From an uncultured Lachnospiraceae bacterium (GTDB taxonomy: Bacteria > Bacillota > Clostridia > Lachnospirales > Lachnospiraceae): a DNA stretch of 64,000 nucleotides. Made by a program: the position numbers and the translations under genes. The first letter of the stretch is position 1, and each line of letters opens with the position of its first letter. The notes below the pieces were generated by a model. The model was not told where the DNA came from. It made no database searches and saw only the letters and a list, made by a program, of their open reading frames with translations. Below, in pieces: positions 38,018 to 47,374 of the stretch. Location: positions 35,114 through 99,113 of the forward strand of contig CAMWJF010000009.1 of NCBI GenBank assembly GCA_947174505.1, in the 5' to 3' direction.

Positions 38018-38068
38018 ATGTACAAAAGTTGTTGACAAACGGATTCGACGATGGTATTTTATGTACAA
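38018..38068 (+). promoter_or_regulatory. Candidate promoter with flanking ATGTACAA direct repeats
   Basis: TTGACA 38032-38037, 17-nt spacer, TATTTT 38055-38060; ATGTACAA at 38018-38025 and 38061-38068. Confidence 0.6.
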
Positions 38069-38108
38069 GAAAACTGTTTCGGAAAATATTTTCCTAGAAG
38101 GAGGAAGC

Positions 38109-39020
38109 ATGAAAATCCTGAATCTTGGTTCCATGAATATTGACAGAGTATACAGCGTAGAACATTACGCGCAGGCGGGCGAAACCATTCCGGCGAAGAC
38201 CTACGGAGAATTTTGCGGCGGGAAGGGACTGAATCAGTCCATCGCTCTGGCAAGGGCGGGAGCGGAGGTCTTCCATGCGGGATGTGTGGGGGACGACGGG
38301 GATATCCTGCTGGATACCATGGCGGCAGCGGGTGTGAGGACAGAACTGATCCGGGAAAGCGGCGAGCCGTCCGGTCATGCGGTAATTCATGTGGATCACG
38401 AGGGGCAGAATAAGATTACCATATTCGGAGGCGCAAACAGCGATGTGACCCCGGCGTACATAGATGAGGTTCTGGCGCACTTTAGCCCCGGGGAGATGCT
38501 CCTCTTACAGAATGAAATTTCCAATGTGCCCTACGCCATAGAGAAGGGCAGGGAGCAGGGGATGAAGGTGGTGTTCAATCCTTCCCCCATGGGCGGCGAC
38601 ATCGGGCGCTGCGACTTGCGGAAGGTGGACTATCTCATTCTCAACGAGGTGGAGGGCAGGCAGCTTGCGGGCACGGACGCGGAGGACACGCAGACCATTC
38701 TGGAAAAACTGCGGCAAAAATATCCCCAGACCGTCCTGGTGCTGACGCTGGGCAGCAGGGGCTCCTGCTATGCGGACGGAAAAGAGACGTTTTATCAGGG
38801 AATTTTTCCGGCAAAGACAGTTGACACCACAGGCGCGGGAGACACCTTTACAGGCTATTTTCTTGCCGGGATCGCGGCCGGCAGACCGCCCCGGGAGGCG
38901 ATGGAATACGCGGCTCTGGCGAGCGCCATTTCCGTGGGCAGGCACGGTGCGGCGCCGAGCATTCCGGATGGCAGCGAAGTCCGTCTGGAGATGGCGCGGC
39001 TGAAAGAAGAATATATGTAA
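38109..39020 (+). CDS. PfkB-family (ribokinase-like) sugar kinase
   Basis: 'GGKGLNQSIALARAG' and 'DTTGAGDTFTGYFLAG'; SD gaaggagg before 38109. Confidence 0.92.
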   Translation: MKILNLGSMNIDRVYSVEHYAQAGETIPAKTYGEFCGGKGLNQSIALARAGAEVFHAGCVGDDGDILLDTMAAAGVRTELIRESGEPSGHAVIHVDHEGQNKITIFGGANSDVTPAYIDEVLAHFSPGEMLLLQNEISNVPYAIEKGREQGMKVVFNPSPMGGDIGRCDLRKVDYLILNEVEGRQLAGTDAEDTQTILEKLRQKYPQTVLVLTLGSRGSCYADGKETFYQGIFPAKTVDTTGAGDTFTGYFLAGIAAGRPPREAMEYAALASAISVGRHGAAPSIPDGSEVRLEMARLKEEYM

Positions 39021-39054
39021 AAGATATGGAAAAGCAATGGAAAGGAGAAAATAG

Positions 39055-40470
39055 ATGAAACATGCATGGGAATACGACTATGAAATGTTCTGCGGGGCTG
39101 TGCCCGTAAAGGACAGGACCGACCTGATCCAGTGGGACGGGCTTCTGGAGGGAAAAATGCTGGAGGAAGCGGCCCAGATGCTGGAAAGCGGAAAAGGCGC
39201 GTGGGAAAAACCCCTGCCGGAATCCAAAGCTCCCTATTCAAAAATGCTGGGCGCCATCTCCAGTATGCAGCACATGGGCTACGATGTGGAGGAGGCGGAG
39301 CGGCTGATCCCGGAGGCCTTCGACGCCATTGAAAAGGAGGAGCTGATACGCCTGCAGATCATCAACGCCAGAGTATTCAAGGCGCTGGCGGAGGCGAAAA
39401 AGCTTCCCGGGCACCCCTATTGGGACTATACGGTTTATGAGAGCTTCGAGCAGTATGAGAAGGCGGTGGAACTGCCGTCCTATCCCGATTACCGTCTGCC
39501 GGACAGGGAGCGGCTGTTTGACCAGATCCACGGCGGATTGCTGGGGGAGATCATCGGCTCCGCGCTGGGGACGGCTGTGGAAGGCTTTAAATCATCGAGA
39601 ATCTGGGAGGTATTTGGAGAAATCACCGATTATGTGAAACCGCCGGAAACTCTGAACGACGACATTACCTTTGAACTGGCGCTTTTGGACGCCTTCTGCG
39701 AAAAGGGCTTCGAGATCACCTCGGAGGATATCGCGGACCGCTGGGTAGGTTACATCCCTTTCGCCTACACGGCGGAGGAGGTGGCGTTAAACCATCTGCG
39801 CCAGGGAATTTATCCGCCAGAGAGCGGATATCTCGCTAACCCCTACCGGGAGATGATCGGCGCCGCTATGCGCGCGGCAGTCTGTGGCGCGCTGGCGCCG
39901 GGCAATCCCCGGAAGGCTGCGGAGCTGGCATGGAAGGACGGGAGAATATCCCATCACAACAACGGTATTCTGGCGGAGGTATTTAACGCTGTGGTTGTCT
40001 CCATGGCATATGTGGAGACGGATATGCGGGTGGTACTCGACAAGGCGGTGAAGGCGGTTCCGAAGGACAGCGAGCTTTACACGGTTCTGGATTTTGCGTA
40101 CAAAGCCTGTGAGTCGTCGGACAATTACAGGCAGGCATGTGAGCTCTGTGAGGAAAAGTATAAAAAATATAACTGGGTACATACTTACCCGAACCTTGCG
40201 GCGGAGGTTGTGGCAGTCTATTTTGCCGGAAACGACTTCCAGAAGGCAATGACGGTATTAATGATGGCAGGACAGGATAATGACTGTACCGGCGGCCCCA
40301 TCGGACATGCTTACGGCGTTATGCTGGGAGCGGGCGCACTCGATGAAAAATTTACCGCGCCCCTGAAGGATCAGCTTGACACGTATGTCAGAACGATGGA
40401 AAGCCAGTCGATCACATCCTTATCGGAAAAAACACTGGACGCCGTCATTCAATATACAAAAACCATTTGA
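39055..40470 (+). CDS. ADP-ribosylglycohydrolase-family protein
   Basis: 'GGLLGEIIGSALGTAVEG...LNDDITFELALLDAF' and 'GQDNDCTGGPIGHAYGVMLGA'. Confidence 0.85.
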   Translation: MKHAWEYDYEMFCGAVPVKDRTDLIQWDGLLEGKMLEEAAQMLESGKGAWEKPLPESKAPYSKMLGAISSMQHMGYDVEEAERLIPEAFDAIEKEELIRLQIINARVFKALAEAKKLPGHPYWDYTVYESFEQYEKAVELPSYPDYRLPDRERLFDQIHGGLLGEIIGSALGTAVEGFKSSRIWEVFGEITDYVKPPETLNDDITFELALLDAFCEKGFEITSEDIADRWVGYIPFAYTAEEVALNHLRQGIYPPESGYLANPYREMIGAAMRAAVCGALAPGNPRKAAELAWKDGRISHHNNGILAEVFNAVVVSMAYVETDMRVVLDKAVKAVPKDSELYTVLDFAYKACESSDNYRQACELCEEKYKKYNWVHTYPNLAAEVVAVYFAGNDFQKAMTVLMMAGQDNDCTGGPIGHAYGVMLGAGALDEKFTAPLKDQLDTYVRTMESQSITSLSEKTLDAVIQYTKTI

Positions 40471-40486
40471 CAAAGGAGGACACATT

Positions 40487-41584
40487 ATGAAAAGGAAAAA
40501 AATTACAGCAGTTTTACTGACGATGACATTGGCACTCGGATGTCTGGCCGGATGCGGTTCCAAGCCGGAGCTGCCGAAAGAGCCCGCCGTGGTTGAGGAT
40601 GCGGGAGAGAAGGATAAACCCGCGCAGGAAACACAGCAGGAGACACAGGCGGAGGCGCAGGAGCCTGAACAGACGCCGGAGAGCGGGGAAAAGACCATTG
40701 GTCTTCTGGTGCCCGCAACGGTGGGAGATCCTTTCATTGCGCTTTCCATCAAGGGACTTGACCGGCTGGCTGAGGAGCAGGGCGCAACGCTTCGAACCGT
40801 GGAGACGCTGGACAGCGCGGAGTATGAGGATCAGGTCCGCGCGATGGCGGATATGGGGGCAAACCCGGTGTACCTGATGTGGGGAGATTTGTCGGAGATC
40901 GCACTCCGGCTTGCGCCGGAATACCCGGACACCAATTTCGTGCTCTGCGACGTGGATATGGAGACCAACGAGCCGAATGTCAGTTCCGTGTCCGTTGATC
41001 CTTCCGAGGCGGCATTTATCGCCGGGGTTGTGGCGGCGAATACCACAGAGAAGAAAAAGGTTGGGTTTATCGCCCATGCGGACCGCCCTGTCAGCAGAAA
41101 ATTCCGGGACGGTTATATCAACGGCGTTCACTATGCGGACCCCTCCGTGGAGGTTGCCGTGGCCTATGTCGGCGATGACCAGGACCCTGTCAAGGGACAG
41201 GAGGTGGCGAAGCTGATGATACAGAATGAGGGTGTGGATCTGATTTTCCAGTCAGCCTCCCAGAGCGGCCTGGGCGTTATTTCCGGCTGTGAAGAGATGG
41301 GTATCAAGTGTATCGGAAGCGACGACTATCAGGGCGACGTCAGCGACTGTGTGATCTGGTCGGCTTTAAAGCCCATCGACGAAGCACTGTACATGGAGGG
41401 CGACGCTTCCTTCAAGGGAACCTTTGAGAGCGGAGACAAGGTGTACGGCCTGTCCTATGGCTTGTCACTGTATACGGATATTGAATTTAACAGTCTGACA
41501 GAGGATCTTCAGAAAACCGTGACCGATGTGGTTGAGGGCATAGGCGCGGGCGAGATCGACGTCACTGTGGATAAGGCAGAGTAA
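40487..41584 (+). CDS. BMP/Med-family nucleoside-type substrate-binding lipoprotein
   Basis: Lipobox LAGC; 'VSVDPSEAAFIAGVVAANTTEKKKVGFIA', SD aaaggagg. Confidence 0.88.
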   Translation: MKRKKITAVLLTMTLALGCLAGCGSKPELPKEPAVVEDAGEKDKPAQETQQETQAEAQEPEQTPESGEKTIGLLVPATVGDPFIALSIKGLDRLAEEQGATLRTVETLDSAEYEDQVRAMADMGANPVYLMWGDLSEIALRLAPEYPDTNFVLCDVDMETNEPNVSSVSVDPSEAAFIAGVVAANTTEKKKVGFIAHADRPVSRKFRDGYINGVHYADPSVEVAVAYVGDDQDPVKGQEVAKLMIQNEGVDLIFQSASQSGLGVISGCEEMGIKCIGSDDYQGDVSDCVIWSALKPIDEALYMEGDASFKGTFESGDKVYGLSYGLSLYTDIEFNSLTEDLQKTVTDVVEGIGAGEIDVTVDKAE

Positions 41585-41593
41585 TGGGAACGG

Positions 41594-41757
41594 AACCTCC
41601 GGAGGGCATTTCCAACCCGCCGGAGGTTATTCGCGCGCATAAGCAGAGAAGGAAGGCGGACGAAGCAGACATCATGCTTGCATGAATGGATGCTTCGGAA
41701 GACTTGCGGCGAGCAACGCGAACGAGAAATACGAAGCTTTTCGAGTCTGCTTATGCG
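41594..41757 (+). other. Structured intercistronic region
   Basis: Stems 41594-41602/41620-41628 (9 bp), 41636-41647/41746-41757 (12 bp), 41661-41667/41691-41697 (7 bp). Confidence 0.65.
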
Positions 41758-41783
41758 ATAAAACGAAAGGAGAAGGTACTTCT

Positions 41784-43301
41784 ATGGGAGACATGATTCT
41801 GGAGGCAAAGCATATCTGTAAATACTTCGGCCGCCTCACCGCCAACGACGACGTCAGCCTCAGTGTGAGACGCGGCACAGTCCATTCCGTGATCGGTGAG
41901 AACGGCGCGGGTAAGAGTACACTGATGAATATTATCTCCGGGATTTATAAGCCAAACCGCGGTGAGATCTATGTGGAGGGAAAACAGGTCGTTTTCCGAA
42001 ACCCCAACGATGCCACTAAGTGCGGCATCGGCATGGTGCATCAGGAGTTCATGCTTTTTCCCGAGCTGACGGTGCTGGAAAATCTGATGATGGGTTACGA
42101 GACAAAAAAGTACGGAGGATTTCTGGACAAGAGGCGCGCCGCGAAGGATATCTCGGAAATTGCTGAGAAATACGGTTTTTCTGTTCCCCTTGAGAAAAGA
42201 GTGTCAGAGCTTCCTGTGTCGCTTTTACAGCAGGTGGAGATTGTCAAGGTGCTCTACAAGGGCGCGGAGATTATTATTCTGGATGAGCCGACTTCCGTGC
42301 TGACACCGCAGGGAATTGAAGGACTTTTCCGGGCCATCCGCTATCTGACTAAGCAGGGGAAAACGGTAATCCTGATTACCCACAAGCTGAAAGAAGTGAT
42401 GGAGATTTCGGATTACATCACCGTGTTAAAAAACGGGGTGGTAACGGGGAATCTGCGGCCGGAGGATACGGATGAGCACGGTCTGGCGAACCTGATGGTG
42501 GGGCGGCAGGTGCTTTTCAATACCAAAAAGCCGGAAAAGGAGATCGGGGAACCGATTCTTACCGTAGACCACCTGACTGCGTCTGGCAGTGACGGCGCAA
42601 AGAAAGTGAAGGATGTGTCTTTCTCCGTCCGCAAGGGGGAAATCCTCGGTATTGCCGGGGTGGCGGGTTCCGGCCAGGGCGAGCTGATCGAGGCGGTTTT
42701 CGGATTGCGAATGCCCTCCGGCGGCGTCATTACCTACAAGGGCGAGGACATTACCACGGCGACGCCGCGGCAGAAGCGGGAAAAGCGGATCGGCTATGTG
42801 CCGCAGGACCGTATTTCCACGGGCTGCAATGTGAACGGGAGCCTCGTTGAAAACTGTATTATGGGATATCATGTCGCCCACAAGTTCAGGATTCCCTGGC
42901 TGATTGACAGGGGGGAGGCAGCGTCCTTTACCAATGACGTCGTGGAGAATTATCAGGTAAAGGTGCAGGACATCCAAAATAAGATTGGCGACCTGTCGGG
43001 CGGCAACATCCAGAAAACCATTGTGGGGCGGGAATTTATCCAGAACAACGATCTGCTTATCATCGAAGACCCTACCCGGGGCATCGATGTGGGCGCCATC
43101 GAATTTATCTGGCAGAAGATTATCGACATTGCGGCGCAGGGCGTGTCGGTTCTGCTGGTCAGCCATGAGCTGGGTGAAGTCATGGAGCTGTCGGACAGGA
43201 TTCTGGTTATGTATAACGGCGGAATCGCCGCTGATCTGGAGAATACGCCGGAACTGGATGAAAAGACAATCGGACTATATATGTTGGGAGGGAAGGCATG
43301 A
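41784..43301 (+). CDS. Nucleoside/sugar ABC transporter ATP-binding protein, two ABC domains
   Basis: Walker A GENGAGKST, second domain 'DLSGGNIQKTIVGREF...IIEDPTRGIDVGA'. Confidence 0.93.
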   Translation: MGDMILEAKHICKYFGRLTANDDVSLSVRRGTVHSVIGENGAGKSTLMNIISGIYKPNRGEIYVEGKQVVFRNPNDATKCGIGMVHQEFMLFPELTVLENLMMGYETKKYGGFLDKRRAAKDISEIAEKYGFSVPLEKRVSELPVSLLQQVEIVKVLYKGAEIIILDEPTSVLTPQGIEGLFRAIRYLTKQGKTVILITHKLKEVMEISDYITVLKNGVVTGNLRPEDTDEHGLANLMVGRQVLFNTKKPEKEIGEPILTVDHLTASGSDGAKKVKDVSFSVRKGEILGIAGVAGSGQGELIEAVFGLRMPSGGVITYKGEDITTATPRQKREKRIGYVPQDRISTGCNVNGSLVENCIMGYHVAHKFRIPWLIDRGEAASFTNDVVENYQVKVQDIQNKIGDLSGGNIQKTIVGREFIQNNDLLIIEDPTRGIDVGAIEFIWQKIIDIAAQGVSVLLVSHELGEVMELSDRILVMYNGGIAADLENTPELDEKTIGLYMLGGKA

Positions 43302-43302
43302 C

Positions 43303-44394
43303 ATGAAGACAAAGCTGAAGCTGACGTTGTCGGTAAAATTAGAAATACTGAAATATGTGGTTGCCGTGATTCTGGTTATGGCGACCGGGGCGCTTATTAT
43401 TCTCTCTCAGGGAAACAGTCCCACAGAAGCTTTTCGGGCAATGGTCGTCGGTTCCGTGGGAAGTCCCAGCGCCATCGGCACCACCATCCGCTGGGCGACG
43501 CCAAGCATTATAACGGGAATTGCCGCTGTGGTGGCTTTTAAATCCGGCATTTGGAACTGTGGAATTGAAGGACAGATGTATTTCGGCGCCTTCGCGGCGG
43601 CGATTGTGGGATCGGCGCTTTCCCTGCCCCGTTTTCTCCATATCCCGGTCTGTCTTCTGATCGGCGGTCTGGCGGGTATGGCTTTCGCGTTTATTCCGGC
43701 AATCCTGAAATTAAAGCTCCATGTCAATGAGCTGATCTGTACCCTGATGTTAAACTATGCGGCGAACCTTTTTACGGAATATCTCGTCTTTAAGTATATG
43801 GGATTTGACGCCTCGGAGCTGGCGGACGCCATCGCGACGCCGGACATGCTGCCCACCGCAAGGCTCTCCGTGATCATTCCTAAGACAAGCGCAACCTCGG
43901 CGTTTTTTATCGCCATTGCCATTGCGCTGGTGATCCATCTGCTCTACCGCTACACGGTGAAGGGATATGAGCTGAAACAGGTGGGGGAGAATCTGCGGTT
44001 TTCCCGGTACGGCGGCATCAATTACAAGAGAACTTTTATTATGATATTTCTGTTAAGCGGATTTATCAGCGGCGTGTGCGGCGGCACAGAGATGACGGGC
44101 GCTTTCGGCAAGTTTCGTCCCGCCTTTGCACTGAATCTGGGATGGGACGGCGTTATGATCGCCTCCATCGCGAAAAACAATCCGCTGGCGGTGGTTCTGA
44201 TCTCGGTGATCTGGGGCATGTTAAAGGCAGGCTCCTTCCAGATGGAGCGTACCACTTCCACAAACCGGCTGGTGGTCATGGTGCTGCAGTCTGTGTTCGT
44301 GCTGCTTGTTGCCATAGATTACGAGGCGCTGTTCGGACGGCTTAAGGAAAGACGCCAGATCCGCAGACTGCGTATTCAGAGAGAGGAGGCGTAA
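43303..44394 (+). CDS. Nucleoside-type ABC transporter permease
   Basis: BPD_transp_2-type 'FKSGIWNCGIEGQMYFGAFAAAIVG'; overlaps ATPase stop region. Confidence 0.9.
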   Translation: MKTKLKLTLSVKLEILKYVVAVILVMATGALIILSQGNSPTEAFRAMVVGSVGSPSAIGTTIRWATPSIITGIAAVVAFKSGIWNCGIEGQMYFGAFAAAIVGSALSLPRFLHIPVCLLIGGLAGMAFAFIPAILKLKLHVNELICTLMLNYAANLFTEYLVFKYMGFDASELADAIATPDMLPTARLSVIIPKTSATSAFFIAIAIALVIHLLYRYTVKGYELKQVGENLRFSRYGGINYKRTFIMIFLLSGFISGVCGGTEMTGAFGKFRPAFALNLGWDGVMIASIAKNNPLAVVLISVIWGMLKAGSFQMERTTSTNRLVVMVLQSVFVLLVAIDYEALFGRLKERRQIRRLRIQREEA

Positions 44395-44399
44395 CGTAT

Positions 44400-45305
44400 A
44401 TGCTGCAATTAATATTCAGCGTTTCCACGCTGTCGGCCATGGTGCGCATGTCCGCGCCGATTGCCTTTGCGGCGGTGGGAAGCGCCTATGGCCATAAGGC
44501 GAAAATTTTCAATATCGGTCTGGAAAGCTATGTGCTCACGAGCGCGTTCTTTGCCACCTGGGGGAGTTATCTGTTTGAGAACGCCCTGATGGGGCTGCTG
44601 TTCGGCATTGTTTCCGGCGTTGTTATGTCCGCCGTTTTTGGGATTTTTGTCCTGCATTTTAAATCCGATCCCATCGTGATCGGCATTGCCATGAACTTAA
44701 GCGCATGGGGATTTACCACGCTGCTGATGTACAATATCTTTCACACCAGAGGATCCGTTATGGATTCCAGGATCAAAAGCTTCGGCACGGTGCATCTTCC
44801 GTTTTTGGACGGGATCCCTTTTGTCGGAGAGATTTTAAACAACCAGAATATTCTCGTATATGCCTCTTTCCTGGCGGTCATTGCAGCGCAGATCGTTATG
44901 TACAGAACGCCTTTCGGGCTGCGGATCCGCGGTGTGGGAAACAATGAGGAGGCGATGCAGTCCGCCGGGGTCTCCGTGCTGAAATACAAGTGGGCATCCC
45001 TCATTGTCACGGGCGTTTTGACGGGCGCGGCCGGAACCTGCCTGCCGCTTTGCGGTATCTCCATGTTTACGGAAAATATGTCTGCCGGGAAAGGGTTCCT
45101 TGCGGTGTCGGCGGCGAGAATCGGTAAGGGCGATCCGGTGAAATCTTTTCTTGCCTGTCTGATCTTTGCCTTCGCGGACGCGCTTTCCGTGGGACTGCAG
45201 GGATTCAGCATTCCTTCGCAGCTTGTGCTGACGGCGCCCTATATTATCACGGTGCTGGTGATGTGCCTGACCAATCTGAGCGAGCTGAGAAAGGAGACGG
45301 TATGA
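44400..45305 (+). CDS. Nucleoside-type ABC transporter permease
   Basis: 'APIAFAAVGSAYGHKAKIFNIGLESYVLTSAFFA...GNNEEAMQSAGVSVLKYKWASLIVTG'. Confidence 0.9.
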   Translation: MLQLIFSVSTLSAMVRMSAPIAFAAVGSAYGHKAKIFNIGLESYVLTSAFFATWGSYLFENALMGLLFGIVSGVVMSAVFGIFVLHFKSDPIVIGIAMNLSAWGFTTLLMYNIFHTRGSVMDSRIKSFGTVHLPFLDGIPFVGEILNNQNILVYASFLAVIAAQIVMYRTPFGLRIRGVGNNEEAMQSAGVSVLKYKWASLIVTGVLTGAAGTCLPLCGISMFTENMSAGKGFLAVSAARIGKGDPVKSFLACLIFAFADALSVGLQGFSIPSQLVLTAPYIITVLVMCLTNLSELRKETV

Positions 45306-45370
45306 GTATCCGCGTTGTCGGTATTATGATTATGCCTATTCATGGCAGGCTGAGAAAGGAGGCCGTATGA
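45302..45370 (+). CDS. Micro-ORF of 22 aa, MSIRVVGIMIMPIHGRLRKEAV
   Basis: ATGA overlap with both the upstream permease stop and the downstream start; own SD aaaggag. Confidence 0.35.
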   Translation: MSIRVVGIMIMPIHGRLRKEAV

Positions 45371-45864
45371 TTATCCGCGCCGTAGAGATCAGGAATTTTG
45401 ATTTTAGCAATTACGGAATTTACTATAATATGACCAGGGACAGGGAGCGCGTCCTGCACAGCAGGGGTGTTTCCTATGAGGATCATATGACGTGCCTGCC
45501 GCTTATTGACACGCCGGGGCATTTAGGCTATACCGTCGGACAGCGCGCCCCTTATACCCTGCATTCCATGGAGAAGCATGCGCATACCATGGAGGCGCTC
45601 TTCTGTGCGGCGGCCCCCATTGTCCTCTGTGTTGCCGCATCCTGTGCGGATCTGCCGCCCCGGGCGGAGGATGTGCGGGCGGTGATTCTGCGTCCGGGTG
45701 ACGTGGCCGTCCTGAATAGGGGGATCTGGCATGACGCCTGTCACGGTCTCGGCAGACAGGCAGCCTATTATTACCTTGCCTCCCGGGGAGAAACGCCTGC
45801 GGTATGGGTGGAAGTGGAGGGGGAGGCGGTAGTGGAGGCAGATACTTTTTATGACATTTTCTGA
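45367..45864 (+). CDS. Cupin-like protein, possibly ureidoglycolate lyase-related
   Basis: 'EKHAHTMEALFCA...VRAVILRPGDVAVLNRGIWHDACHGLGRQAAYYY'. Confidence 0.55.
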   Translation: MIIRAVEIRNFDFSNYGIYYNMTRDRERVLHSRGVSYEDHMTCLPLIDTPGHLGYTVGQRAPYTLHSMEKHAHTMEALFCAAAPIVLCVAASCADLPPRAEDVRAVILRPGDVAVLNRGIWHDACHGLGRQAAYYYLASRGETPAVWVEVEGEAVVEADTFYDIF

Positions 45865-45974
45865 GGGATTTCCCTGTTGAGCGCAGAGCCGTCTCGTGTT
45901 AAGATAGTATCAATACACGGGGCGGCTTGTGTTTGGAAAAAATATGACAAGCCTGTCAGAAAATGGAGGGTGCA

Positions 45975-47201
45975 ATGAATTATCAGGAGGCATACAAAAA
46001 ACTGGAAAAATACGGACAGCTTCACGTACTGAAATATTATGAGGAGCTTGGGGACGAGGAGAGGGAGGCGCTGCTTACCCAGATTGCGCAGACGGATTTT
46101 GACGTGCTGTCGCTGTGCGAAAAGAAGGAAACACTAAATCCCAGAGGAAAGATTGCGCCGATTGCGGTGATGCAGCTTCCACAGATAGAGGAGAAAAAGA
46201 AAGAATATACGGAAATCGGGCTGGAGGCGATCCGGGCTGGCAAGGTGGGCGCCGTGCTGCTGGCTGGCGGTATGGGAACCAGACTCGGCTCCGACGCGCC
46301 CAAGGGCGTTTACAATATCGGCCTGACAAAGGACGTTTTCATTTTCCAGCGTCTGGTCGAAAACCTGATGGATGTGGTGCATGAGGCGGGAACGTGGATT
46401 CCCCTCTATGTGATGACCAGTGACAAAAATCATGACGCGACTGTCAGTTTTTTTGAGGAAAAGAAGTTTTTCGGCTACAATGCGGACTATGTGACTTTTT
46501 TCATGCAGGATATGGCTCCGGCATCCGATTATAAGGGAAAGGTATATATGGAGGCGAAGCATAAAATGTCTACCTCCCCCAACGGCAACGGCGGATGGTT
46601 CCTGTCCATGATGAAATGGGGCGTGGCGGAAAAAATGCGGCAGGCGGGCGTGGAGTGGCTCAATGTGTTCGCTGTGGACAATGTGCTGCAGCGCATTGCC
46701 GATCCCTGCTTTGTGGGTGCGACGATCGCCACGGACAGCGCGGTGGGCGCGAAGGTGGTGGCGAAGAACGCGCCGGATGAAAAGGTGGGCGCGATGTGTC
46801 TGGAGGATGGCAGGCCTTCTATTGTGGAATACTATGATATGACGCCGGAGCTGATGGAGGCAAAAACCGAAAAGGGGGAACCCGCTTACCATTTCGGCGT
46901 GATTTTAAATTATCTGTTCCGGGTGAAGGATCTGGAGGAGATCGTGGCGAGGAAGCTCCCGCTCCATATCGTGGAGAAGAAAATTCCTTATCTGGATGAA
47001 AAGGGCGTGCCGGTAAAGCCCGAAGAGCCGAACGGGTATAAGTTCGAGCAGCTTGTGCTTGACATGATTCATGAGCTGGACTCCTGCCTGCCCTATGAGG
47101 TGGTCAGGAATAAAGAGTTTGCCCCCATTAAGAATAAGACGGGGATTGACTCTGTGGAGAGTGCGCGGGAATTGTGTAAGGAGAACGGGATAGAGCTGTA
47201 G
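45975..47201 (+). CDS. UDPGP-type nucleotide-sugar pyrophosphorylase
   Basis: 'VLLAGGMGTRLGSDAPKGVYNIGL' and 'NGNGGWFLSM'. Confidence 0.88.
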   Translation: MNYQEAYKKLEKYGQLHVLKYYEELGDEEREALLTQIAQTDFDVLSLCEKKETLNPRGKIAPIAVMQLPQIEEKKKEYTEIGLEAIRAGKVGAVLLAGGMGTRLGSDAPKGVYNIGLTKDVFIFQRLVENLMDVVHEAGTWIPLYVMTSDKNHDATVSFFEEKKFFGYNADYVTFFMQDMAPASDYKGKVYMEAKHKMSTSPNGNGGWFLSMMKWGVAEKMRQAGVEWLNVFAVDNVLQRIADPCFVGATIATDSAVGAKVVAKNAPDEKVGAMCLEDGRPSIVEYYDMTPELMEAKTEKGEPAYHFGVILNYLFRVKDLEEIVARKLPLHIVEKKIPYLDEKGVPVKPEEPNGYKFEQLVLDMIHELDSCLPYEVVRNKEFAPIKNKTGIDSVESARELCKENGIEL

Positions 47202-47374
47202 AGCCGTGCCCGTTCATAATTTGTCATCCTGCATGTTGGCACGGTTCAAAGCAGACAACATTTTGACAGGTTTGCATAACATTCCTGTATTGAATATGCG
47301 GGGAAAACAGTGTAGACTGGAATCACGTTAAAAACAAAAATCACATTTCTTGAAAAGAAAGGCAGGGTACAGGT

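Noticed and set aside
36028-39020. LacI-PfkB fusion considered an assembly artefact joining two genes
   Set aside because: Continuous reading frame through a plausible linker; the separate kinase gene is divergent and intact, so no simple misjoin explains it.
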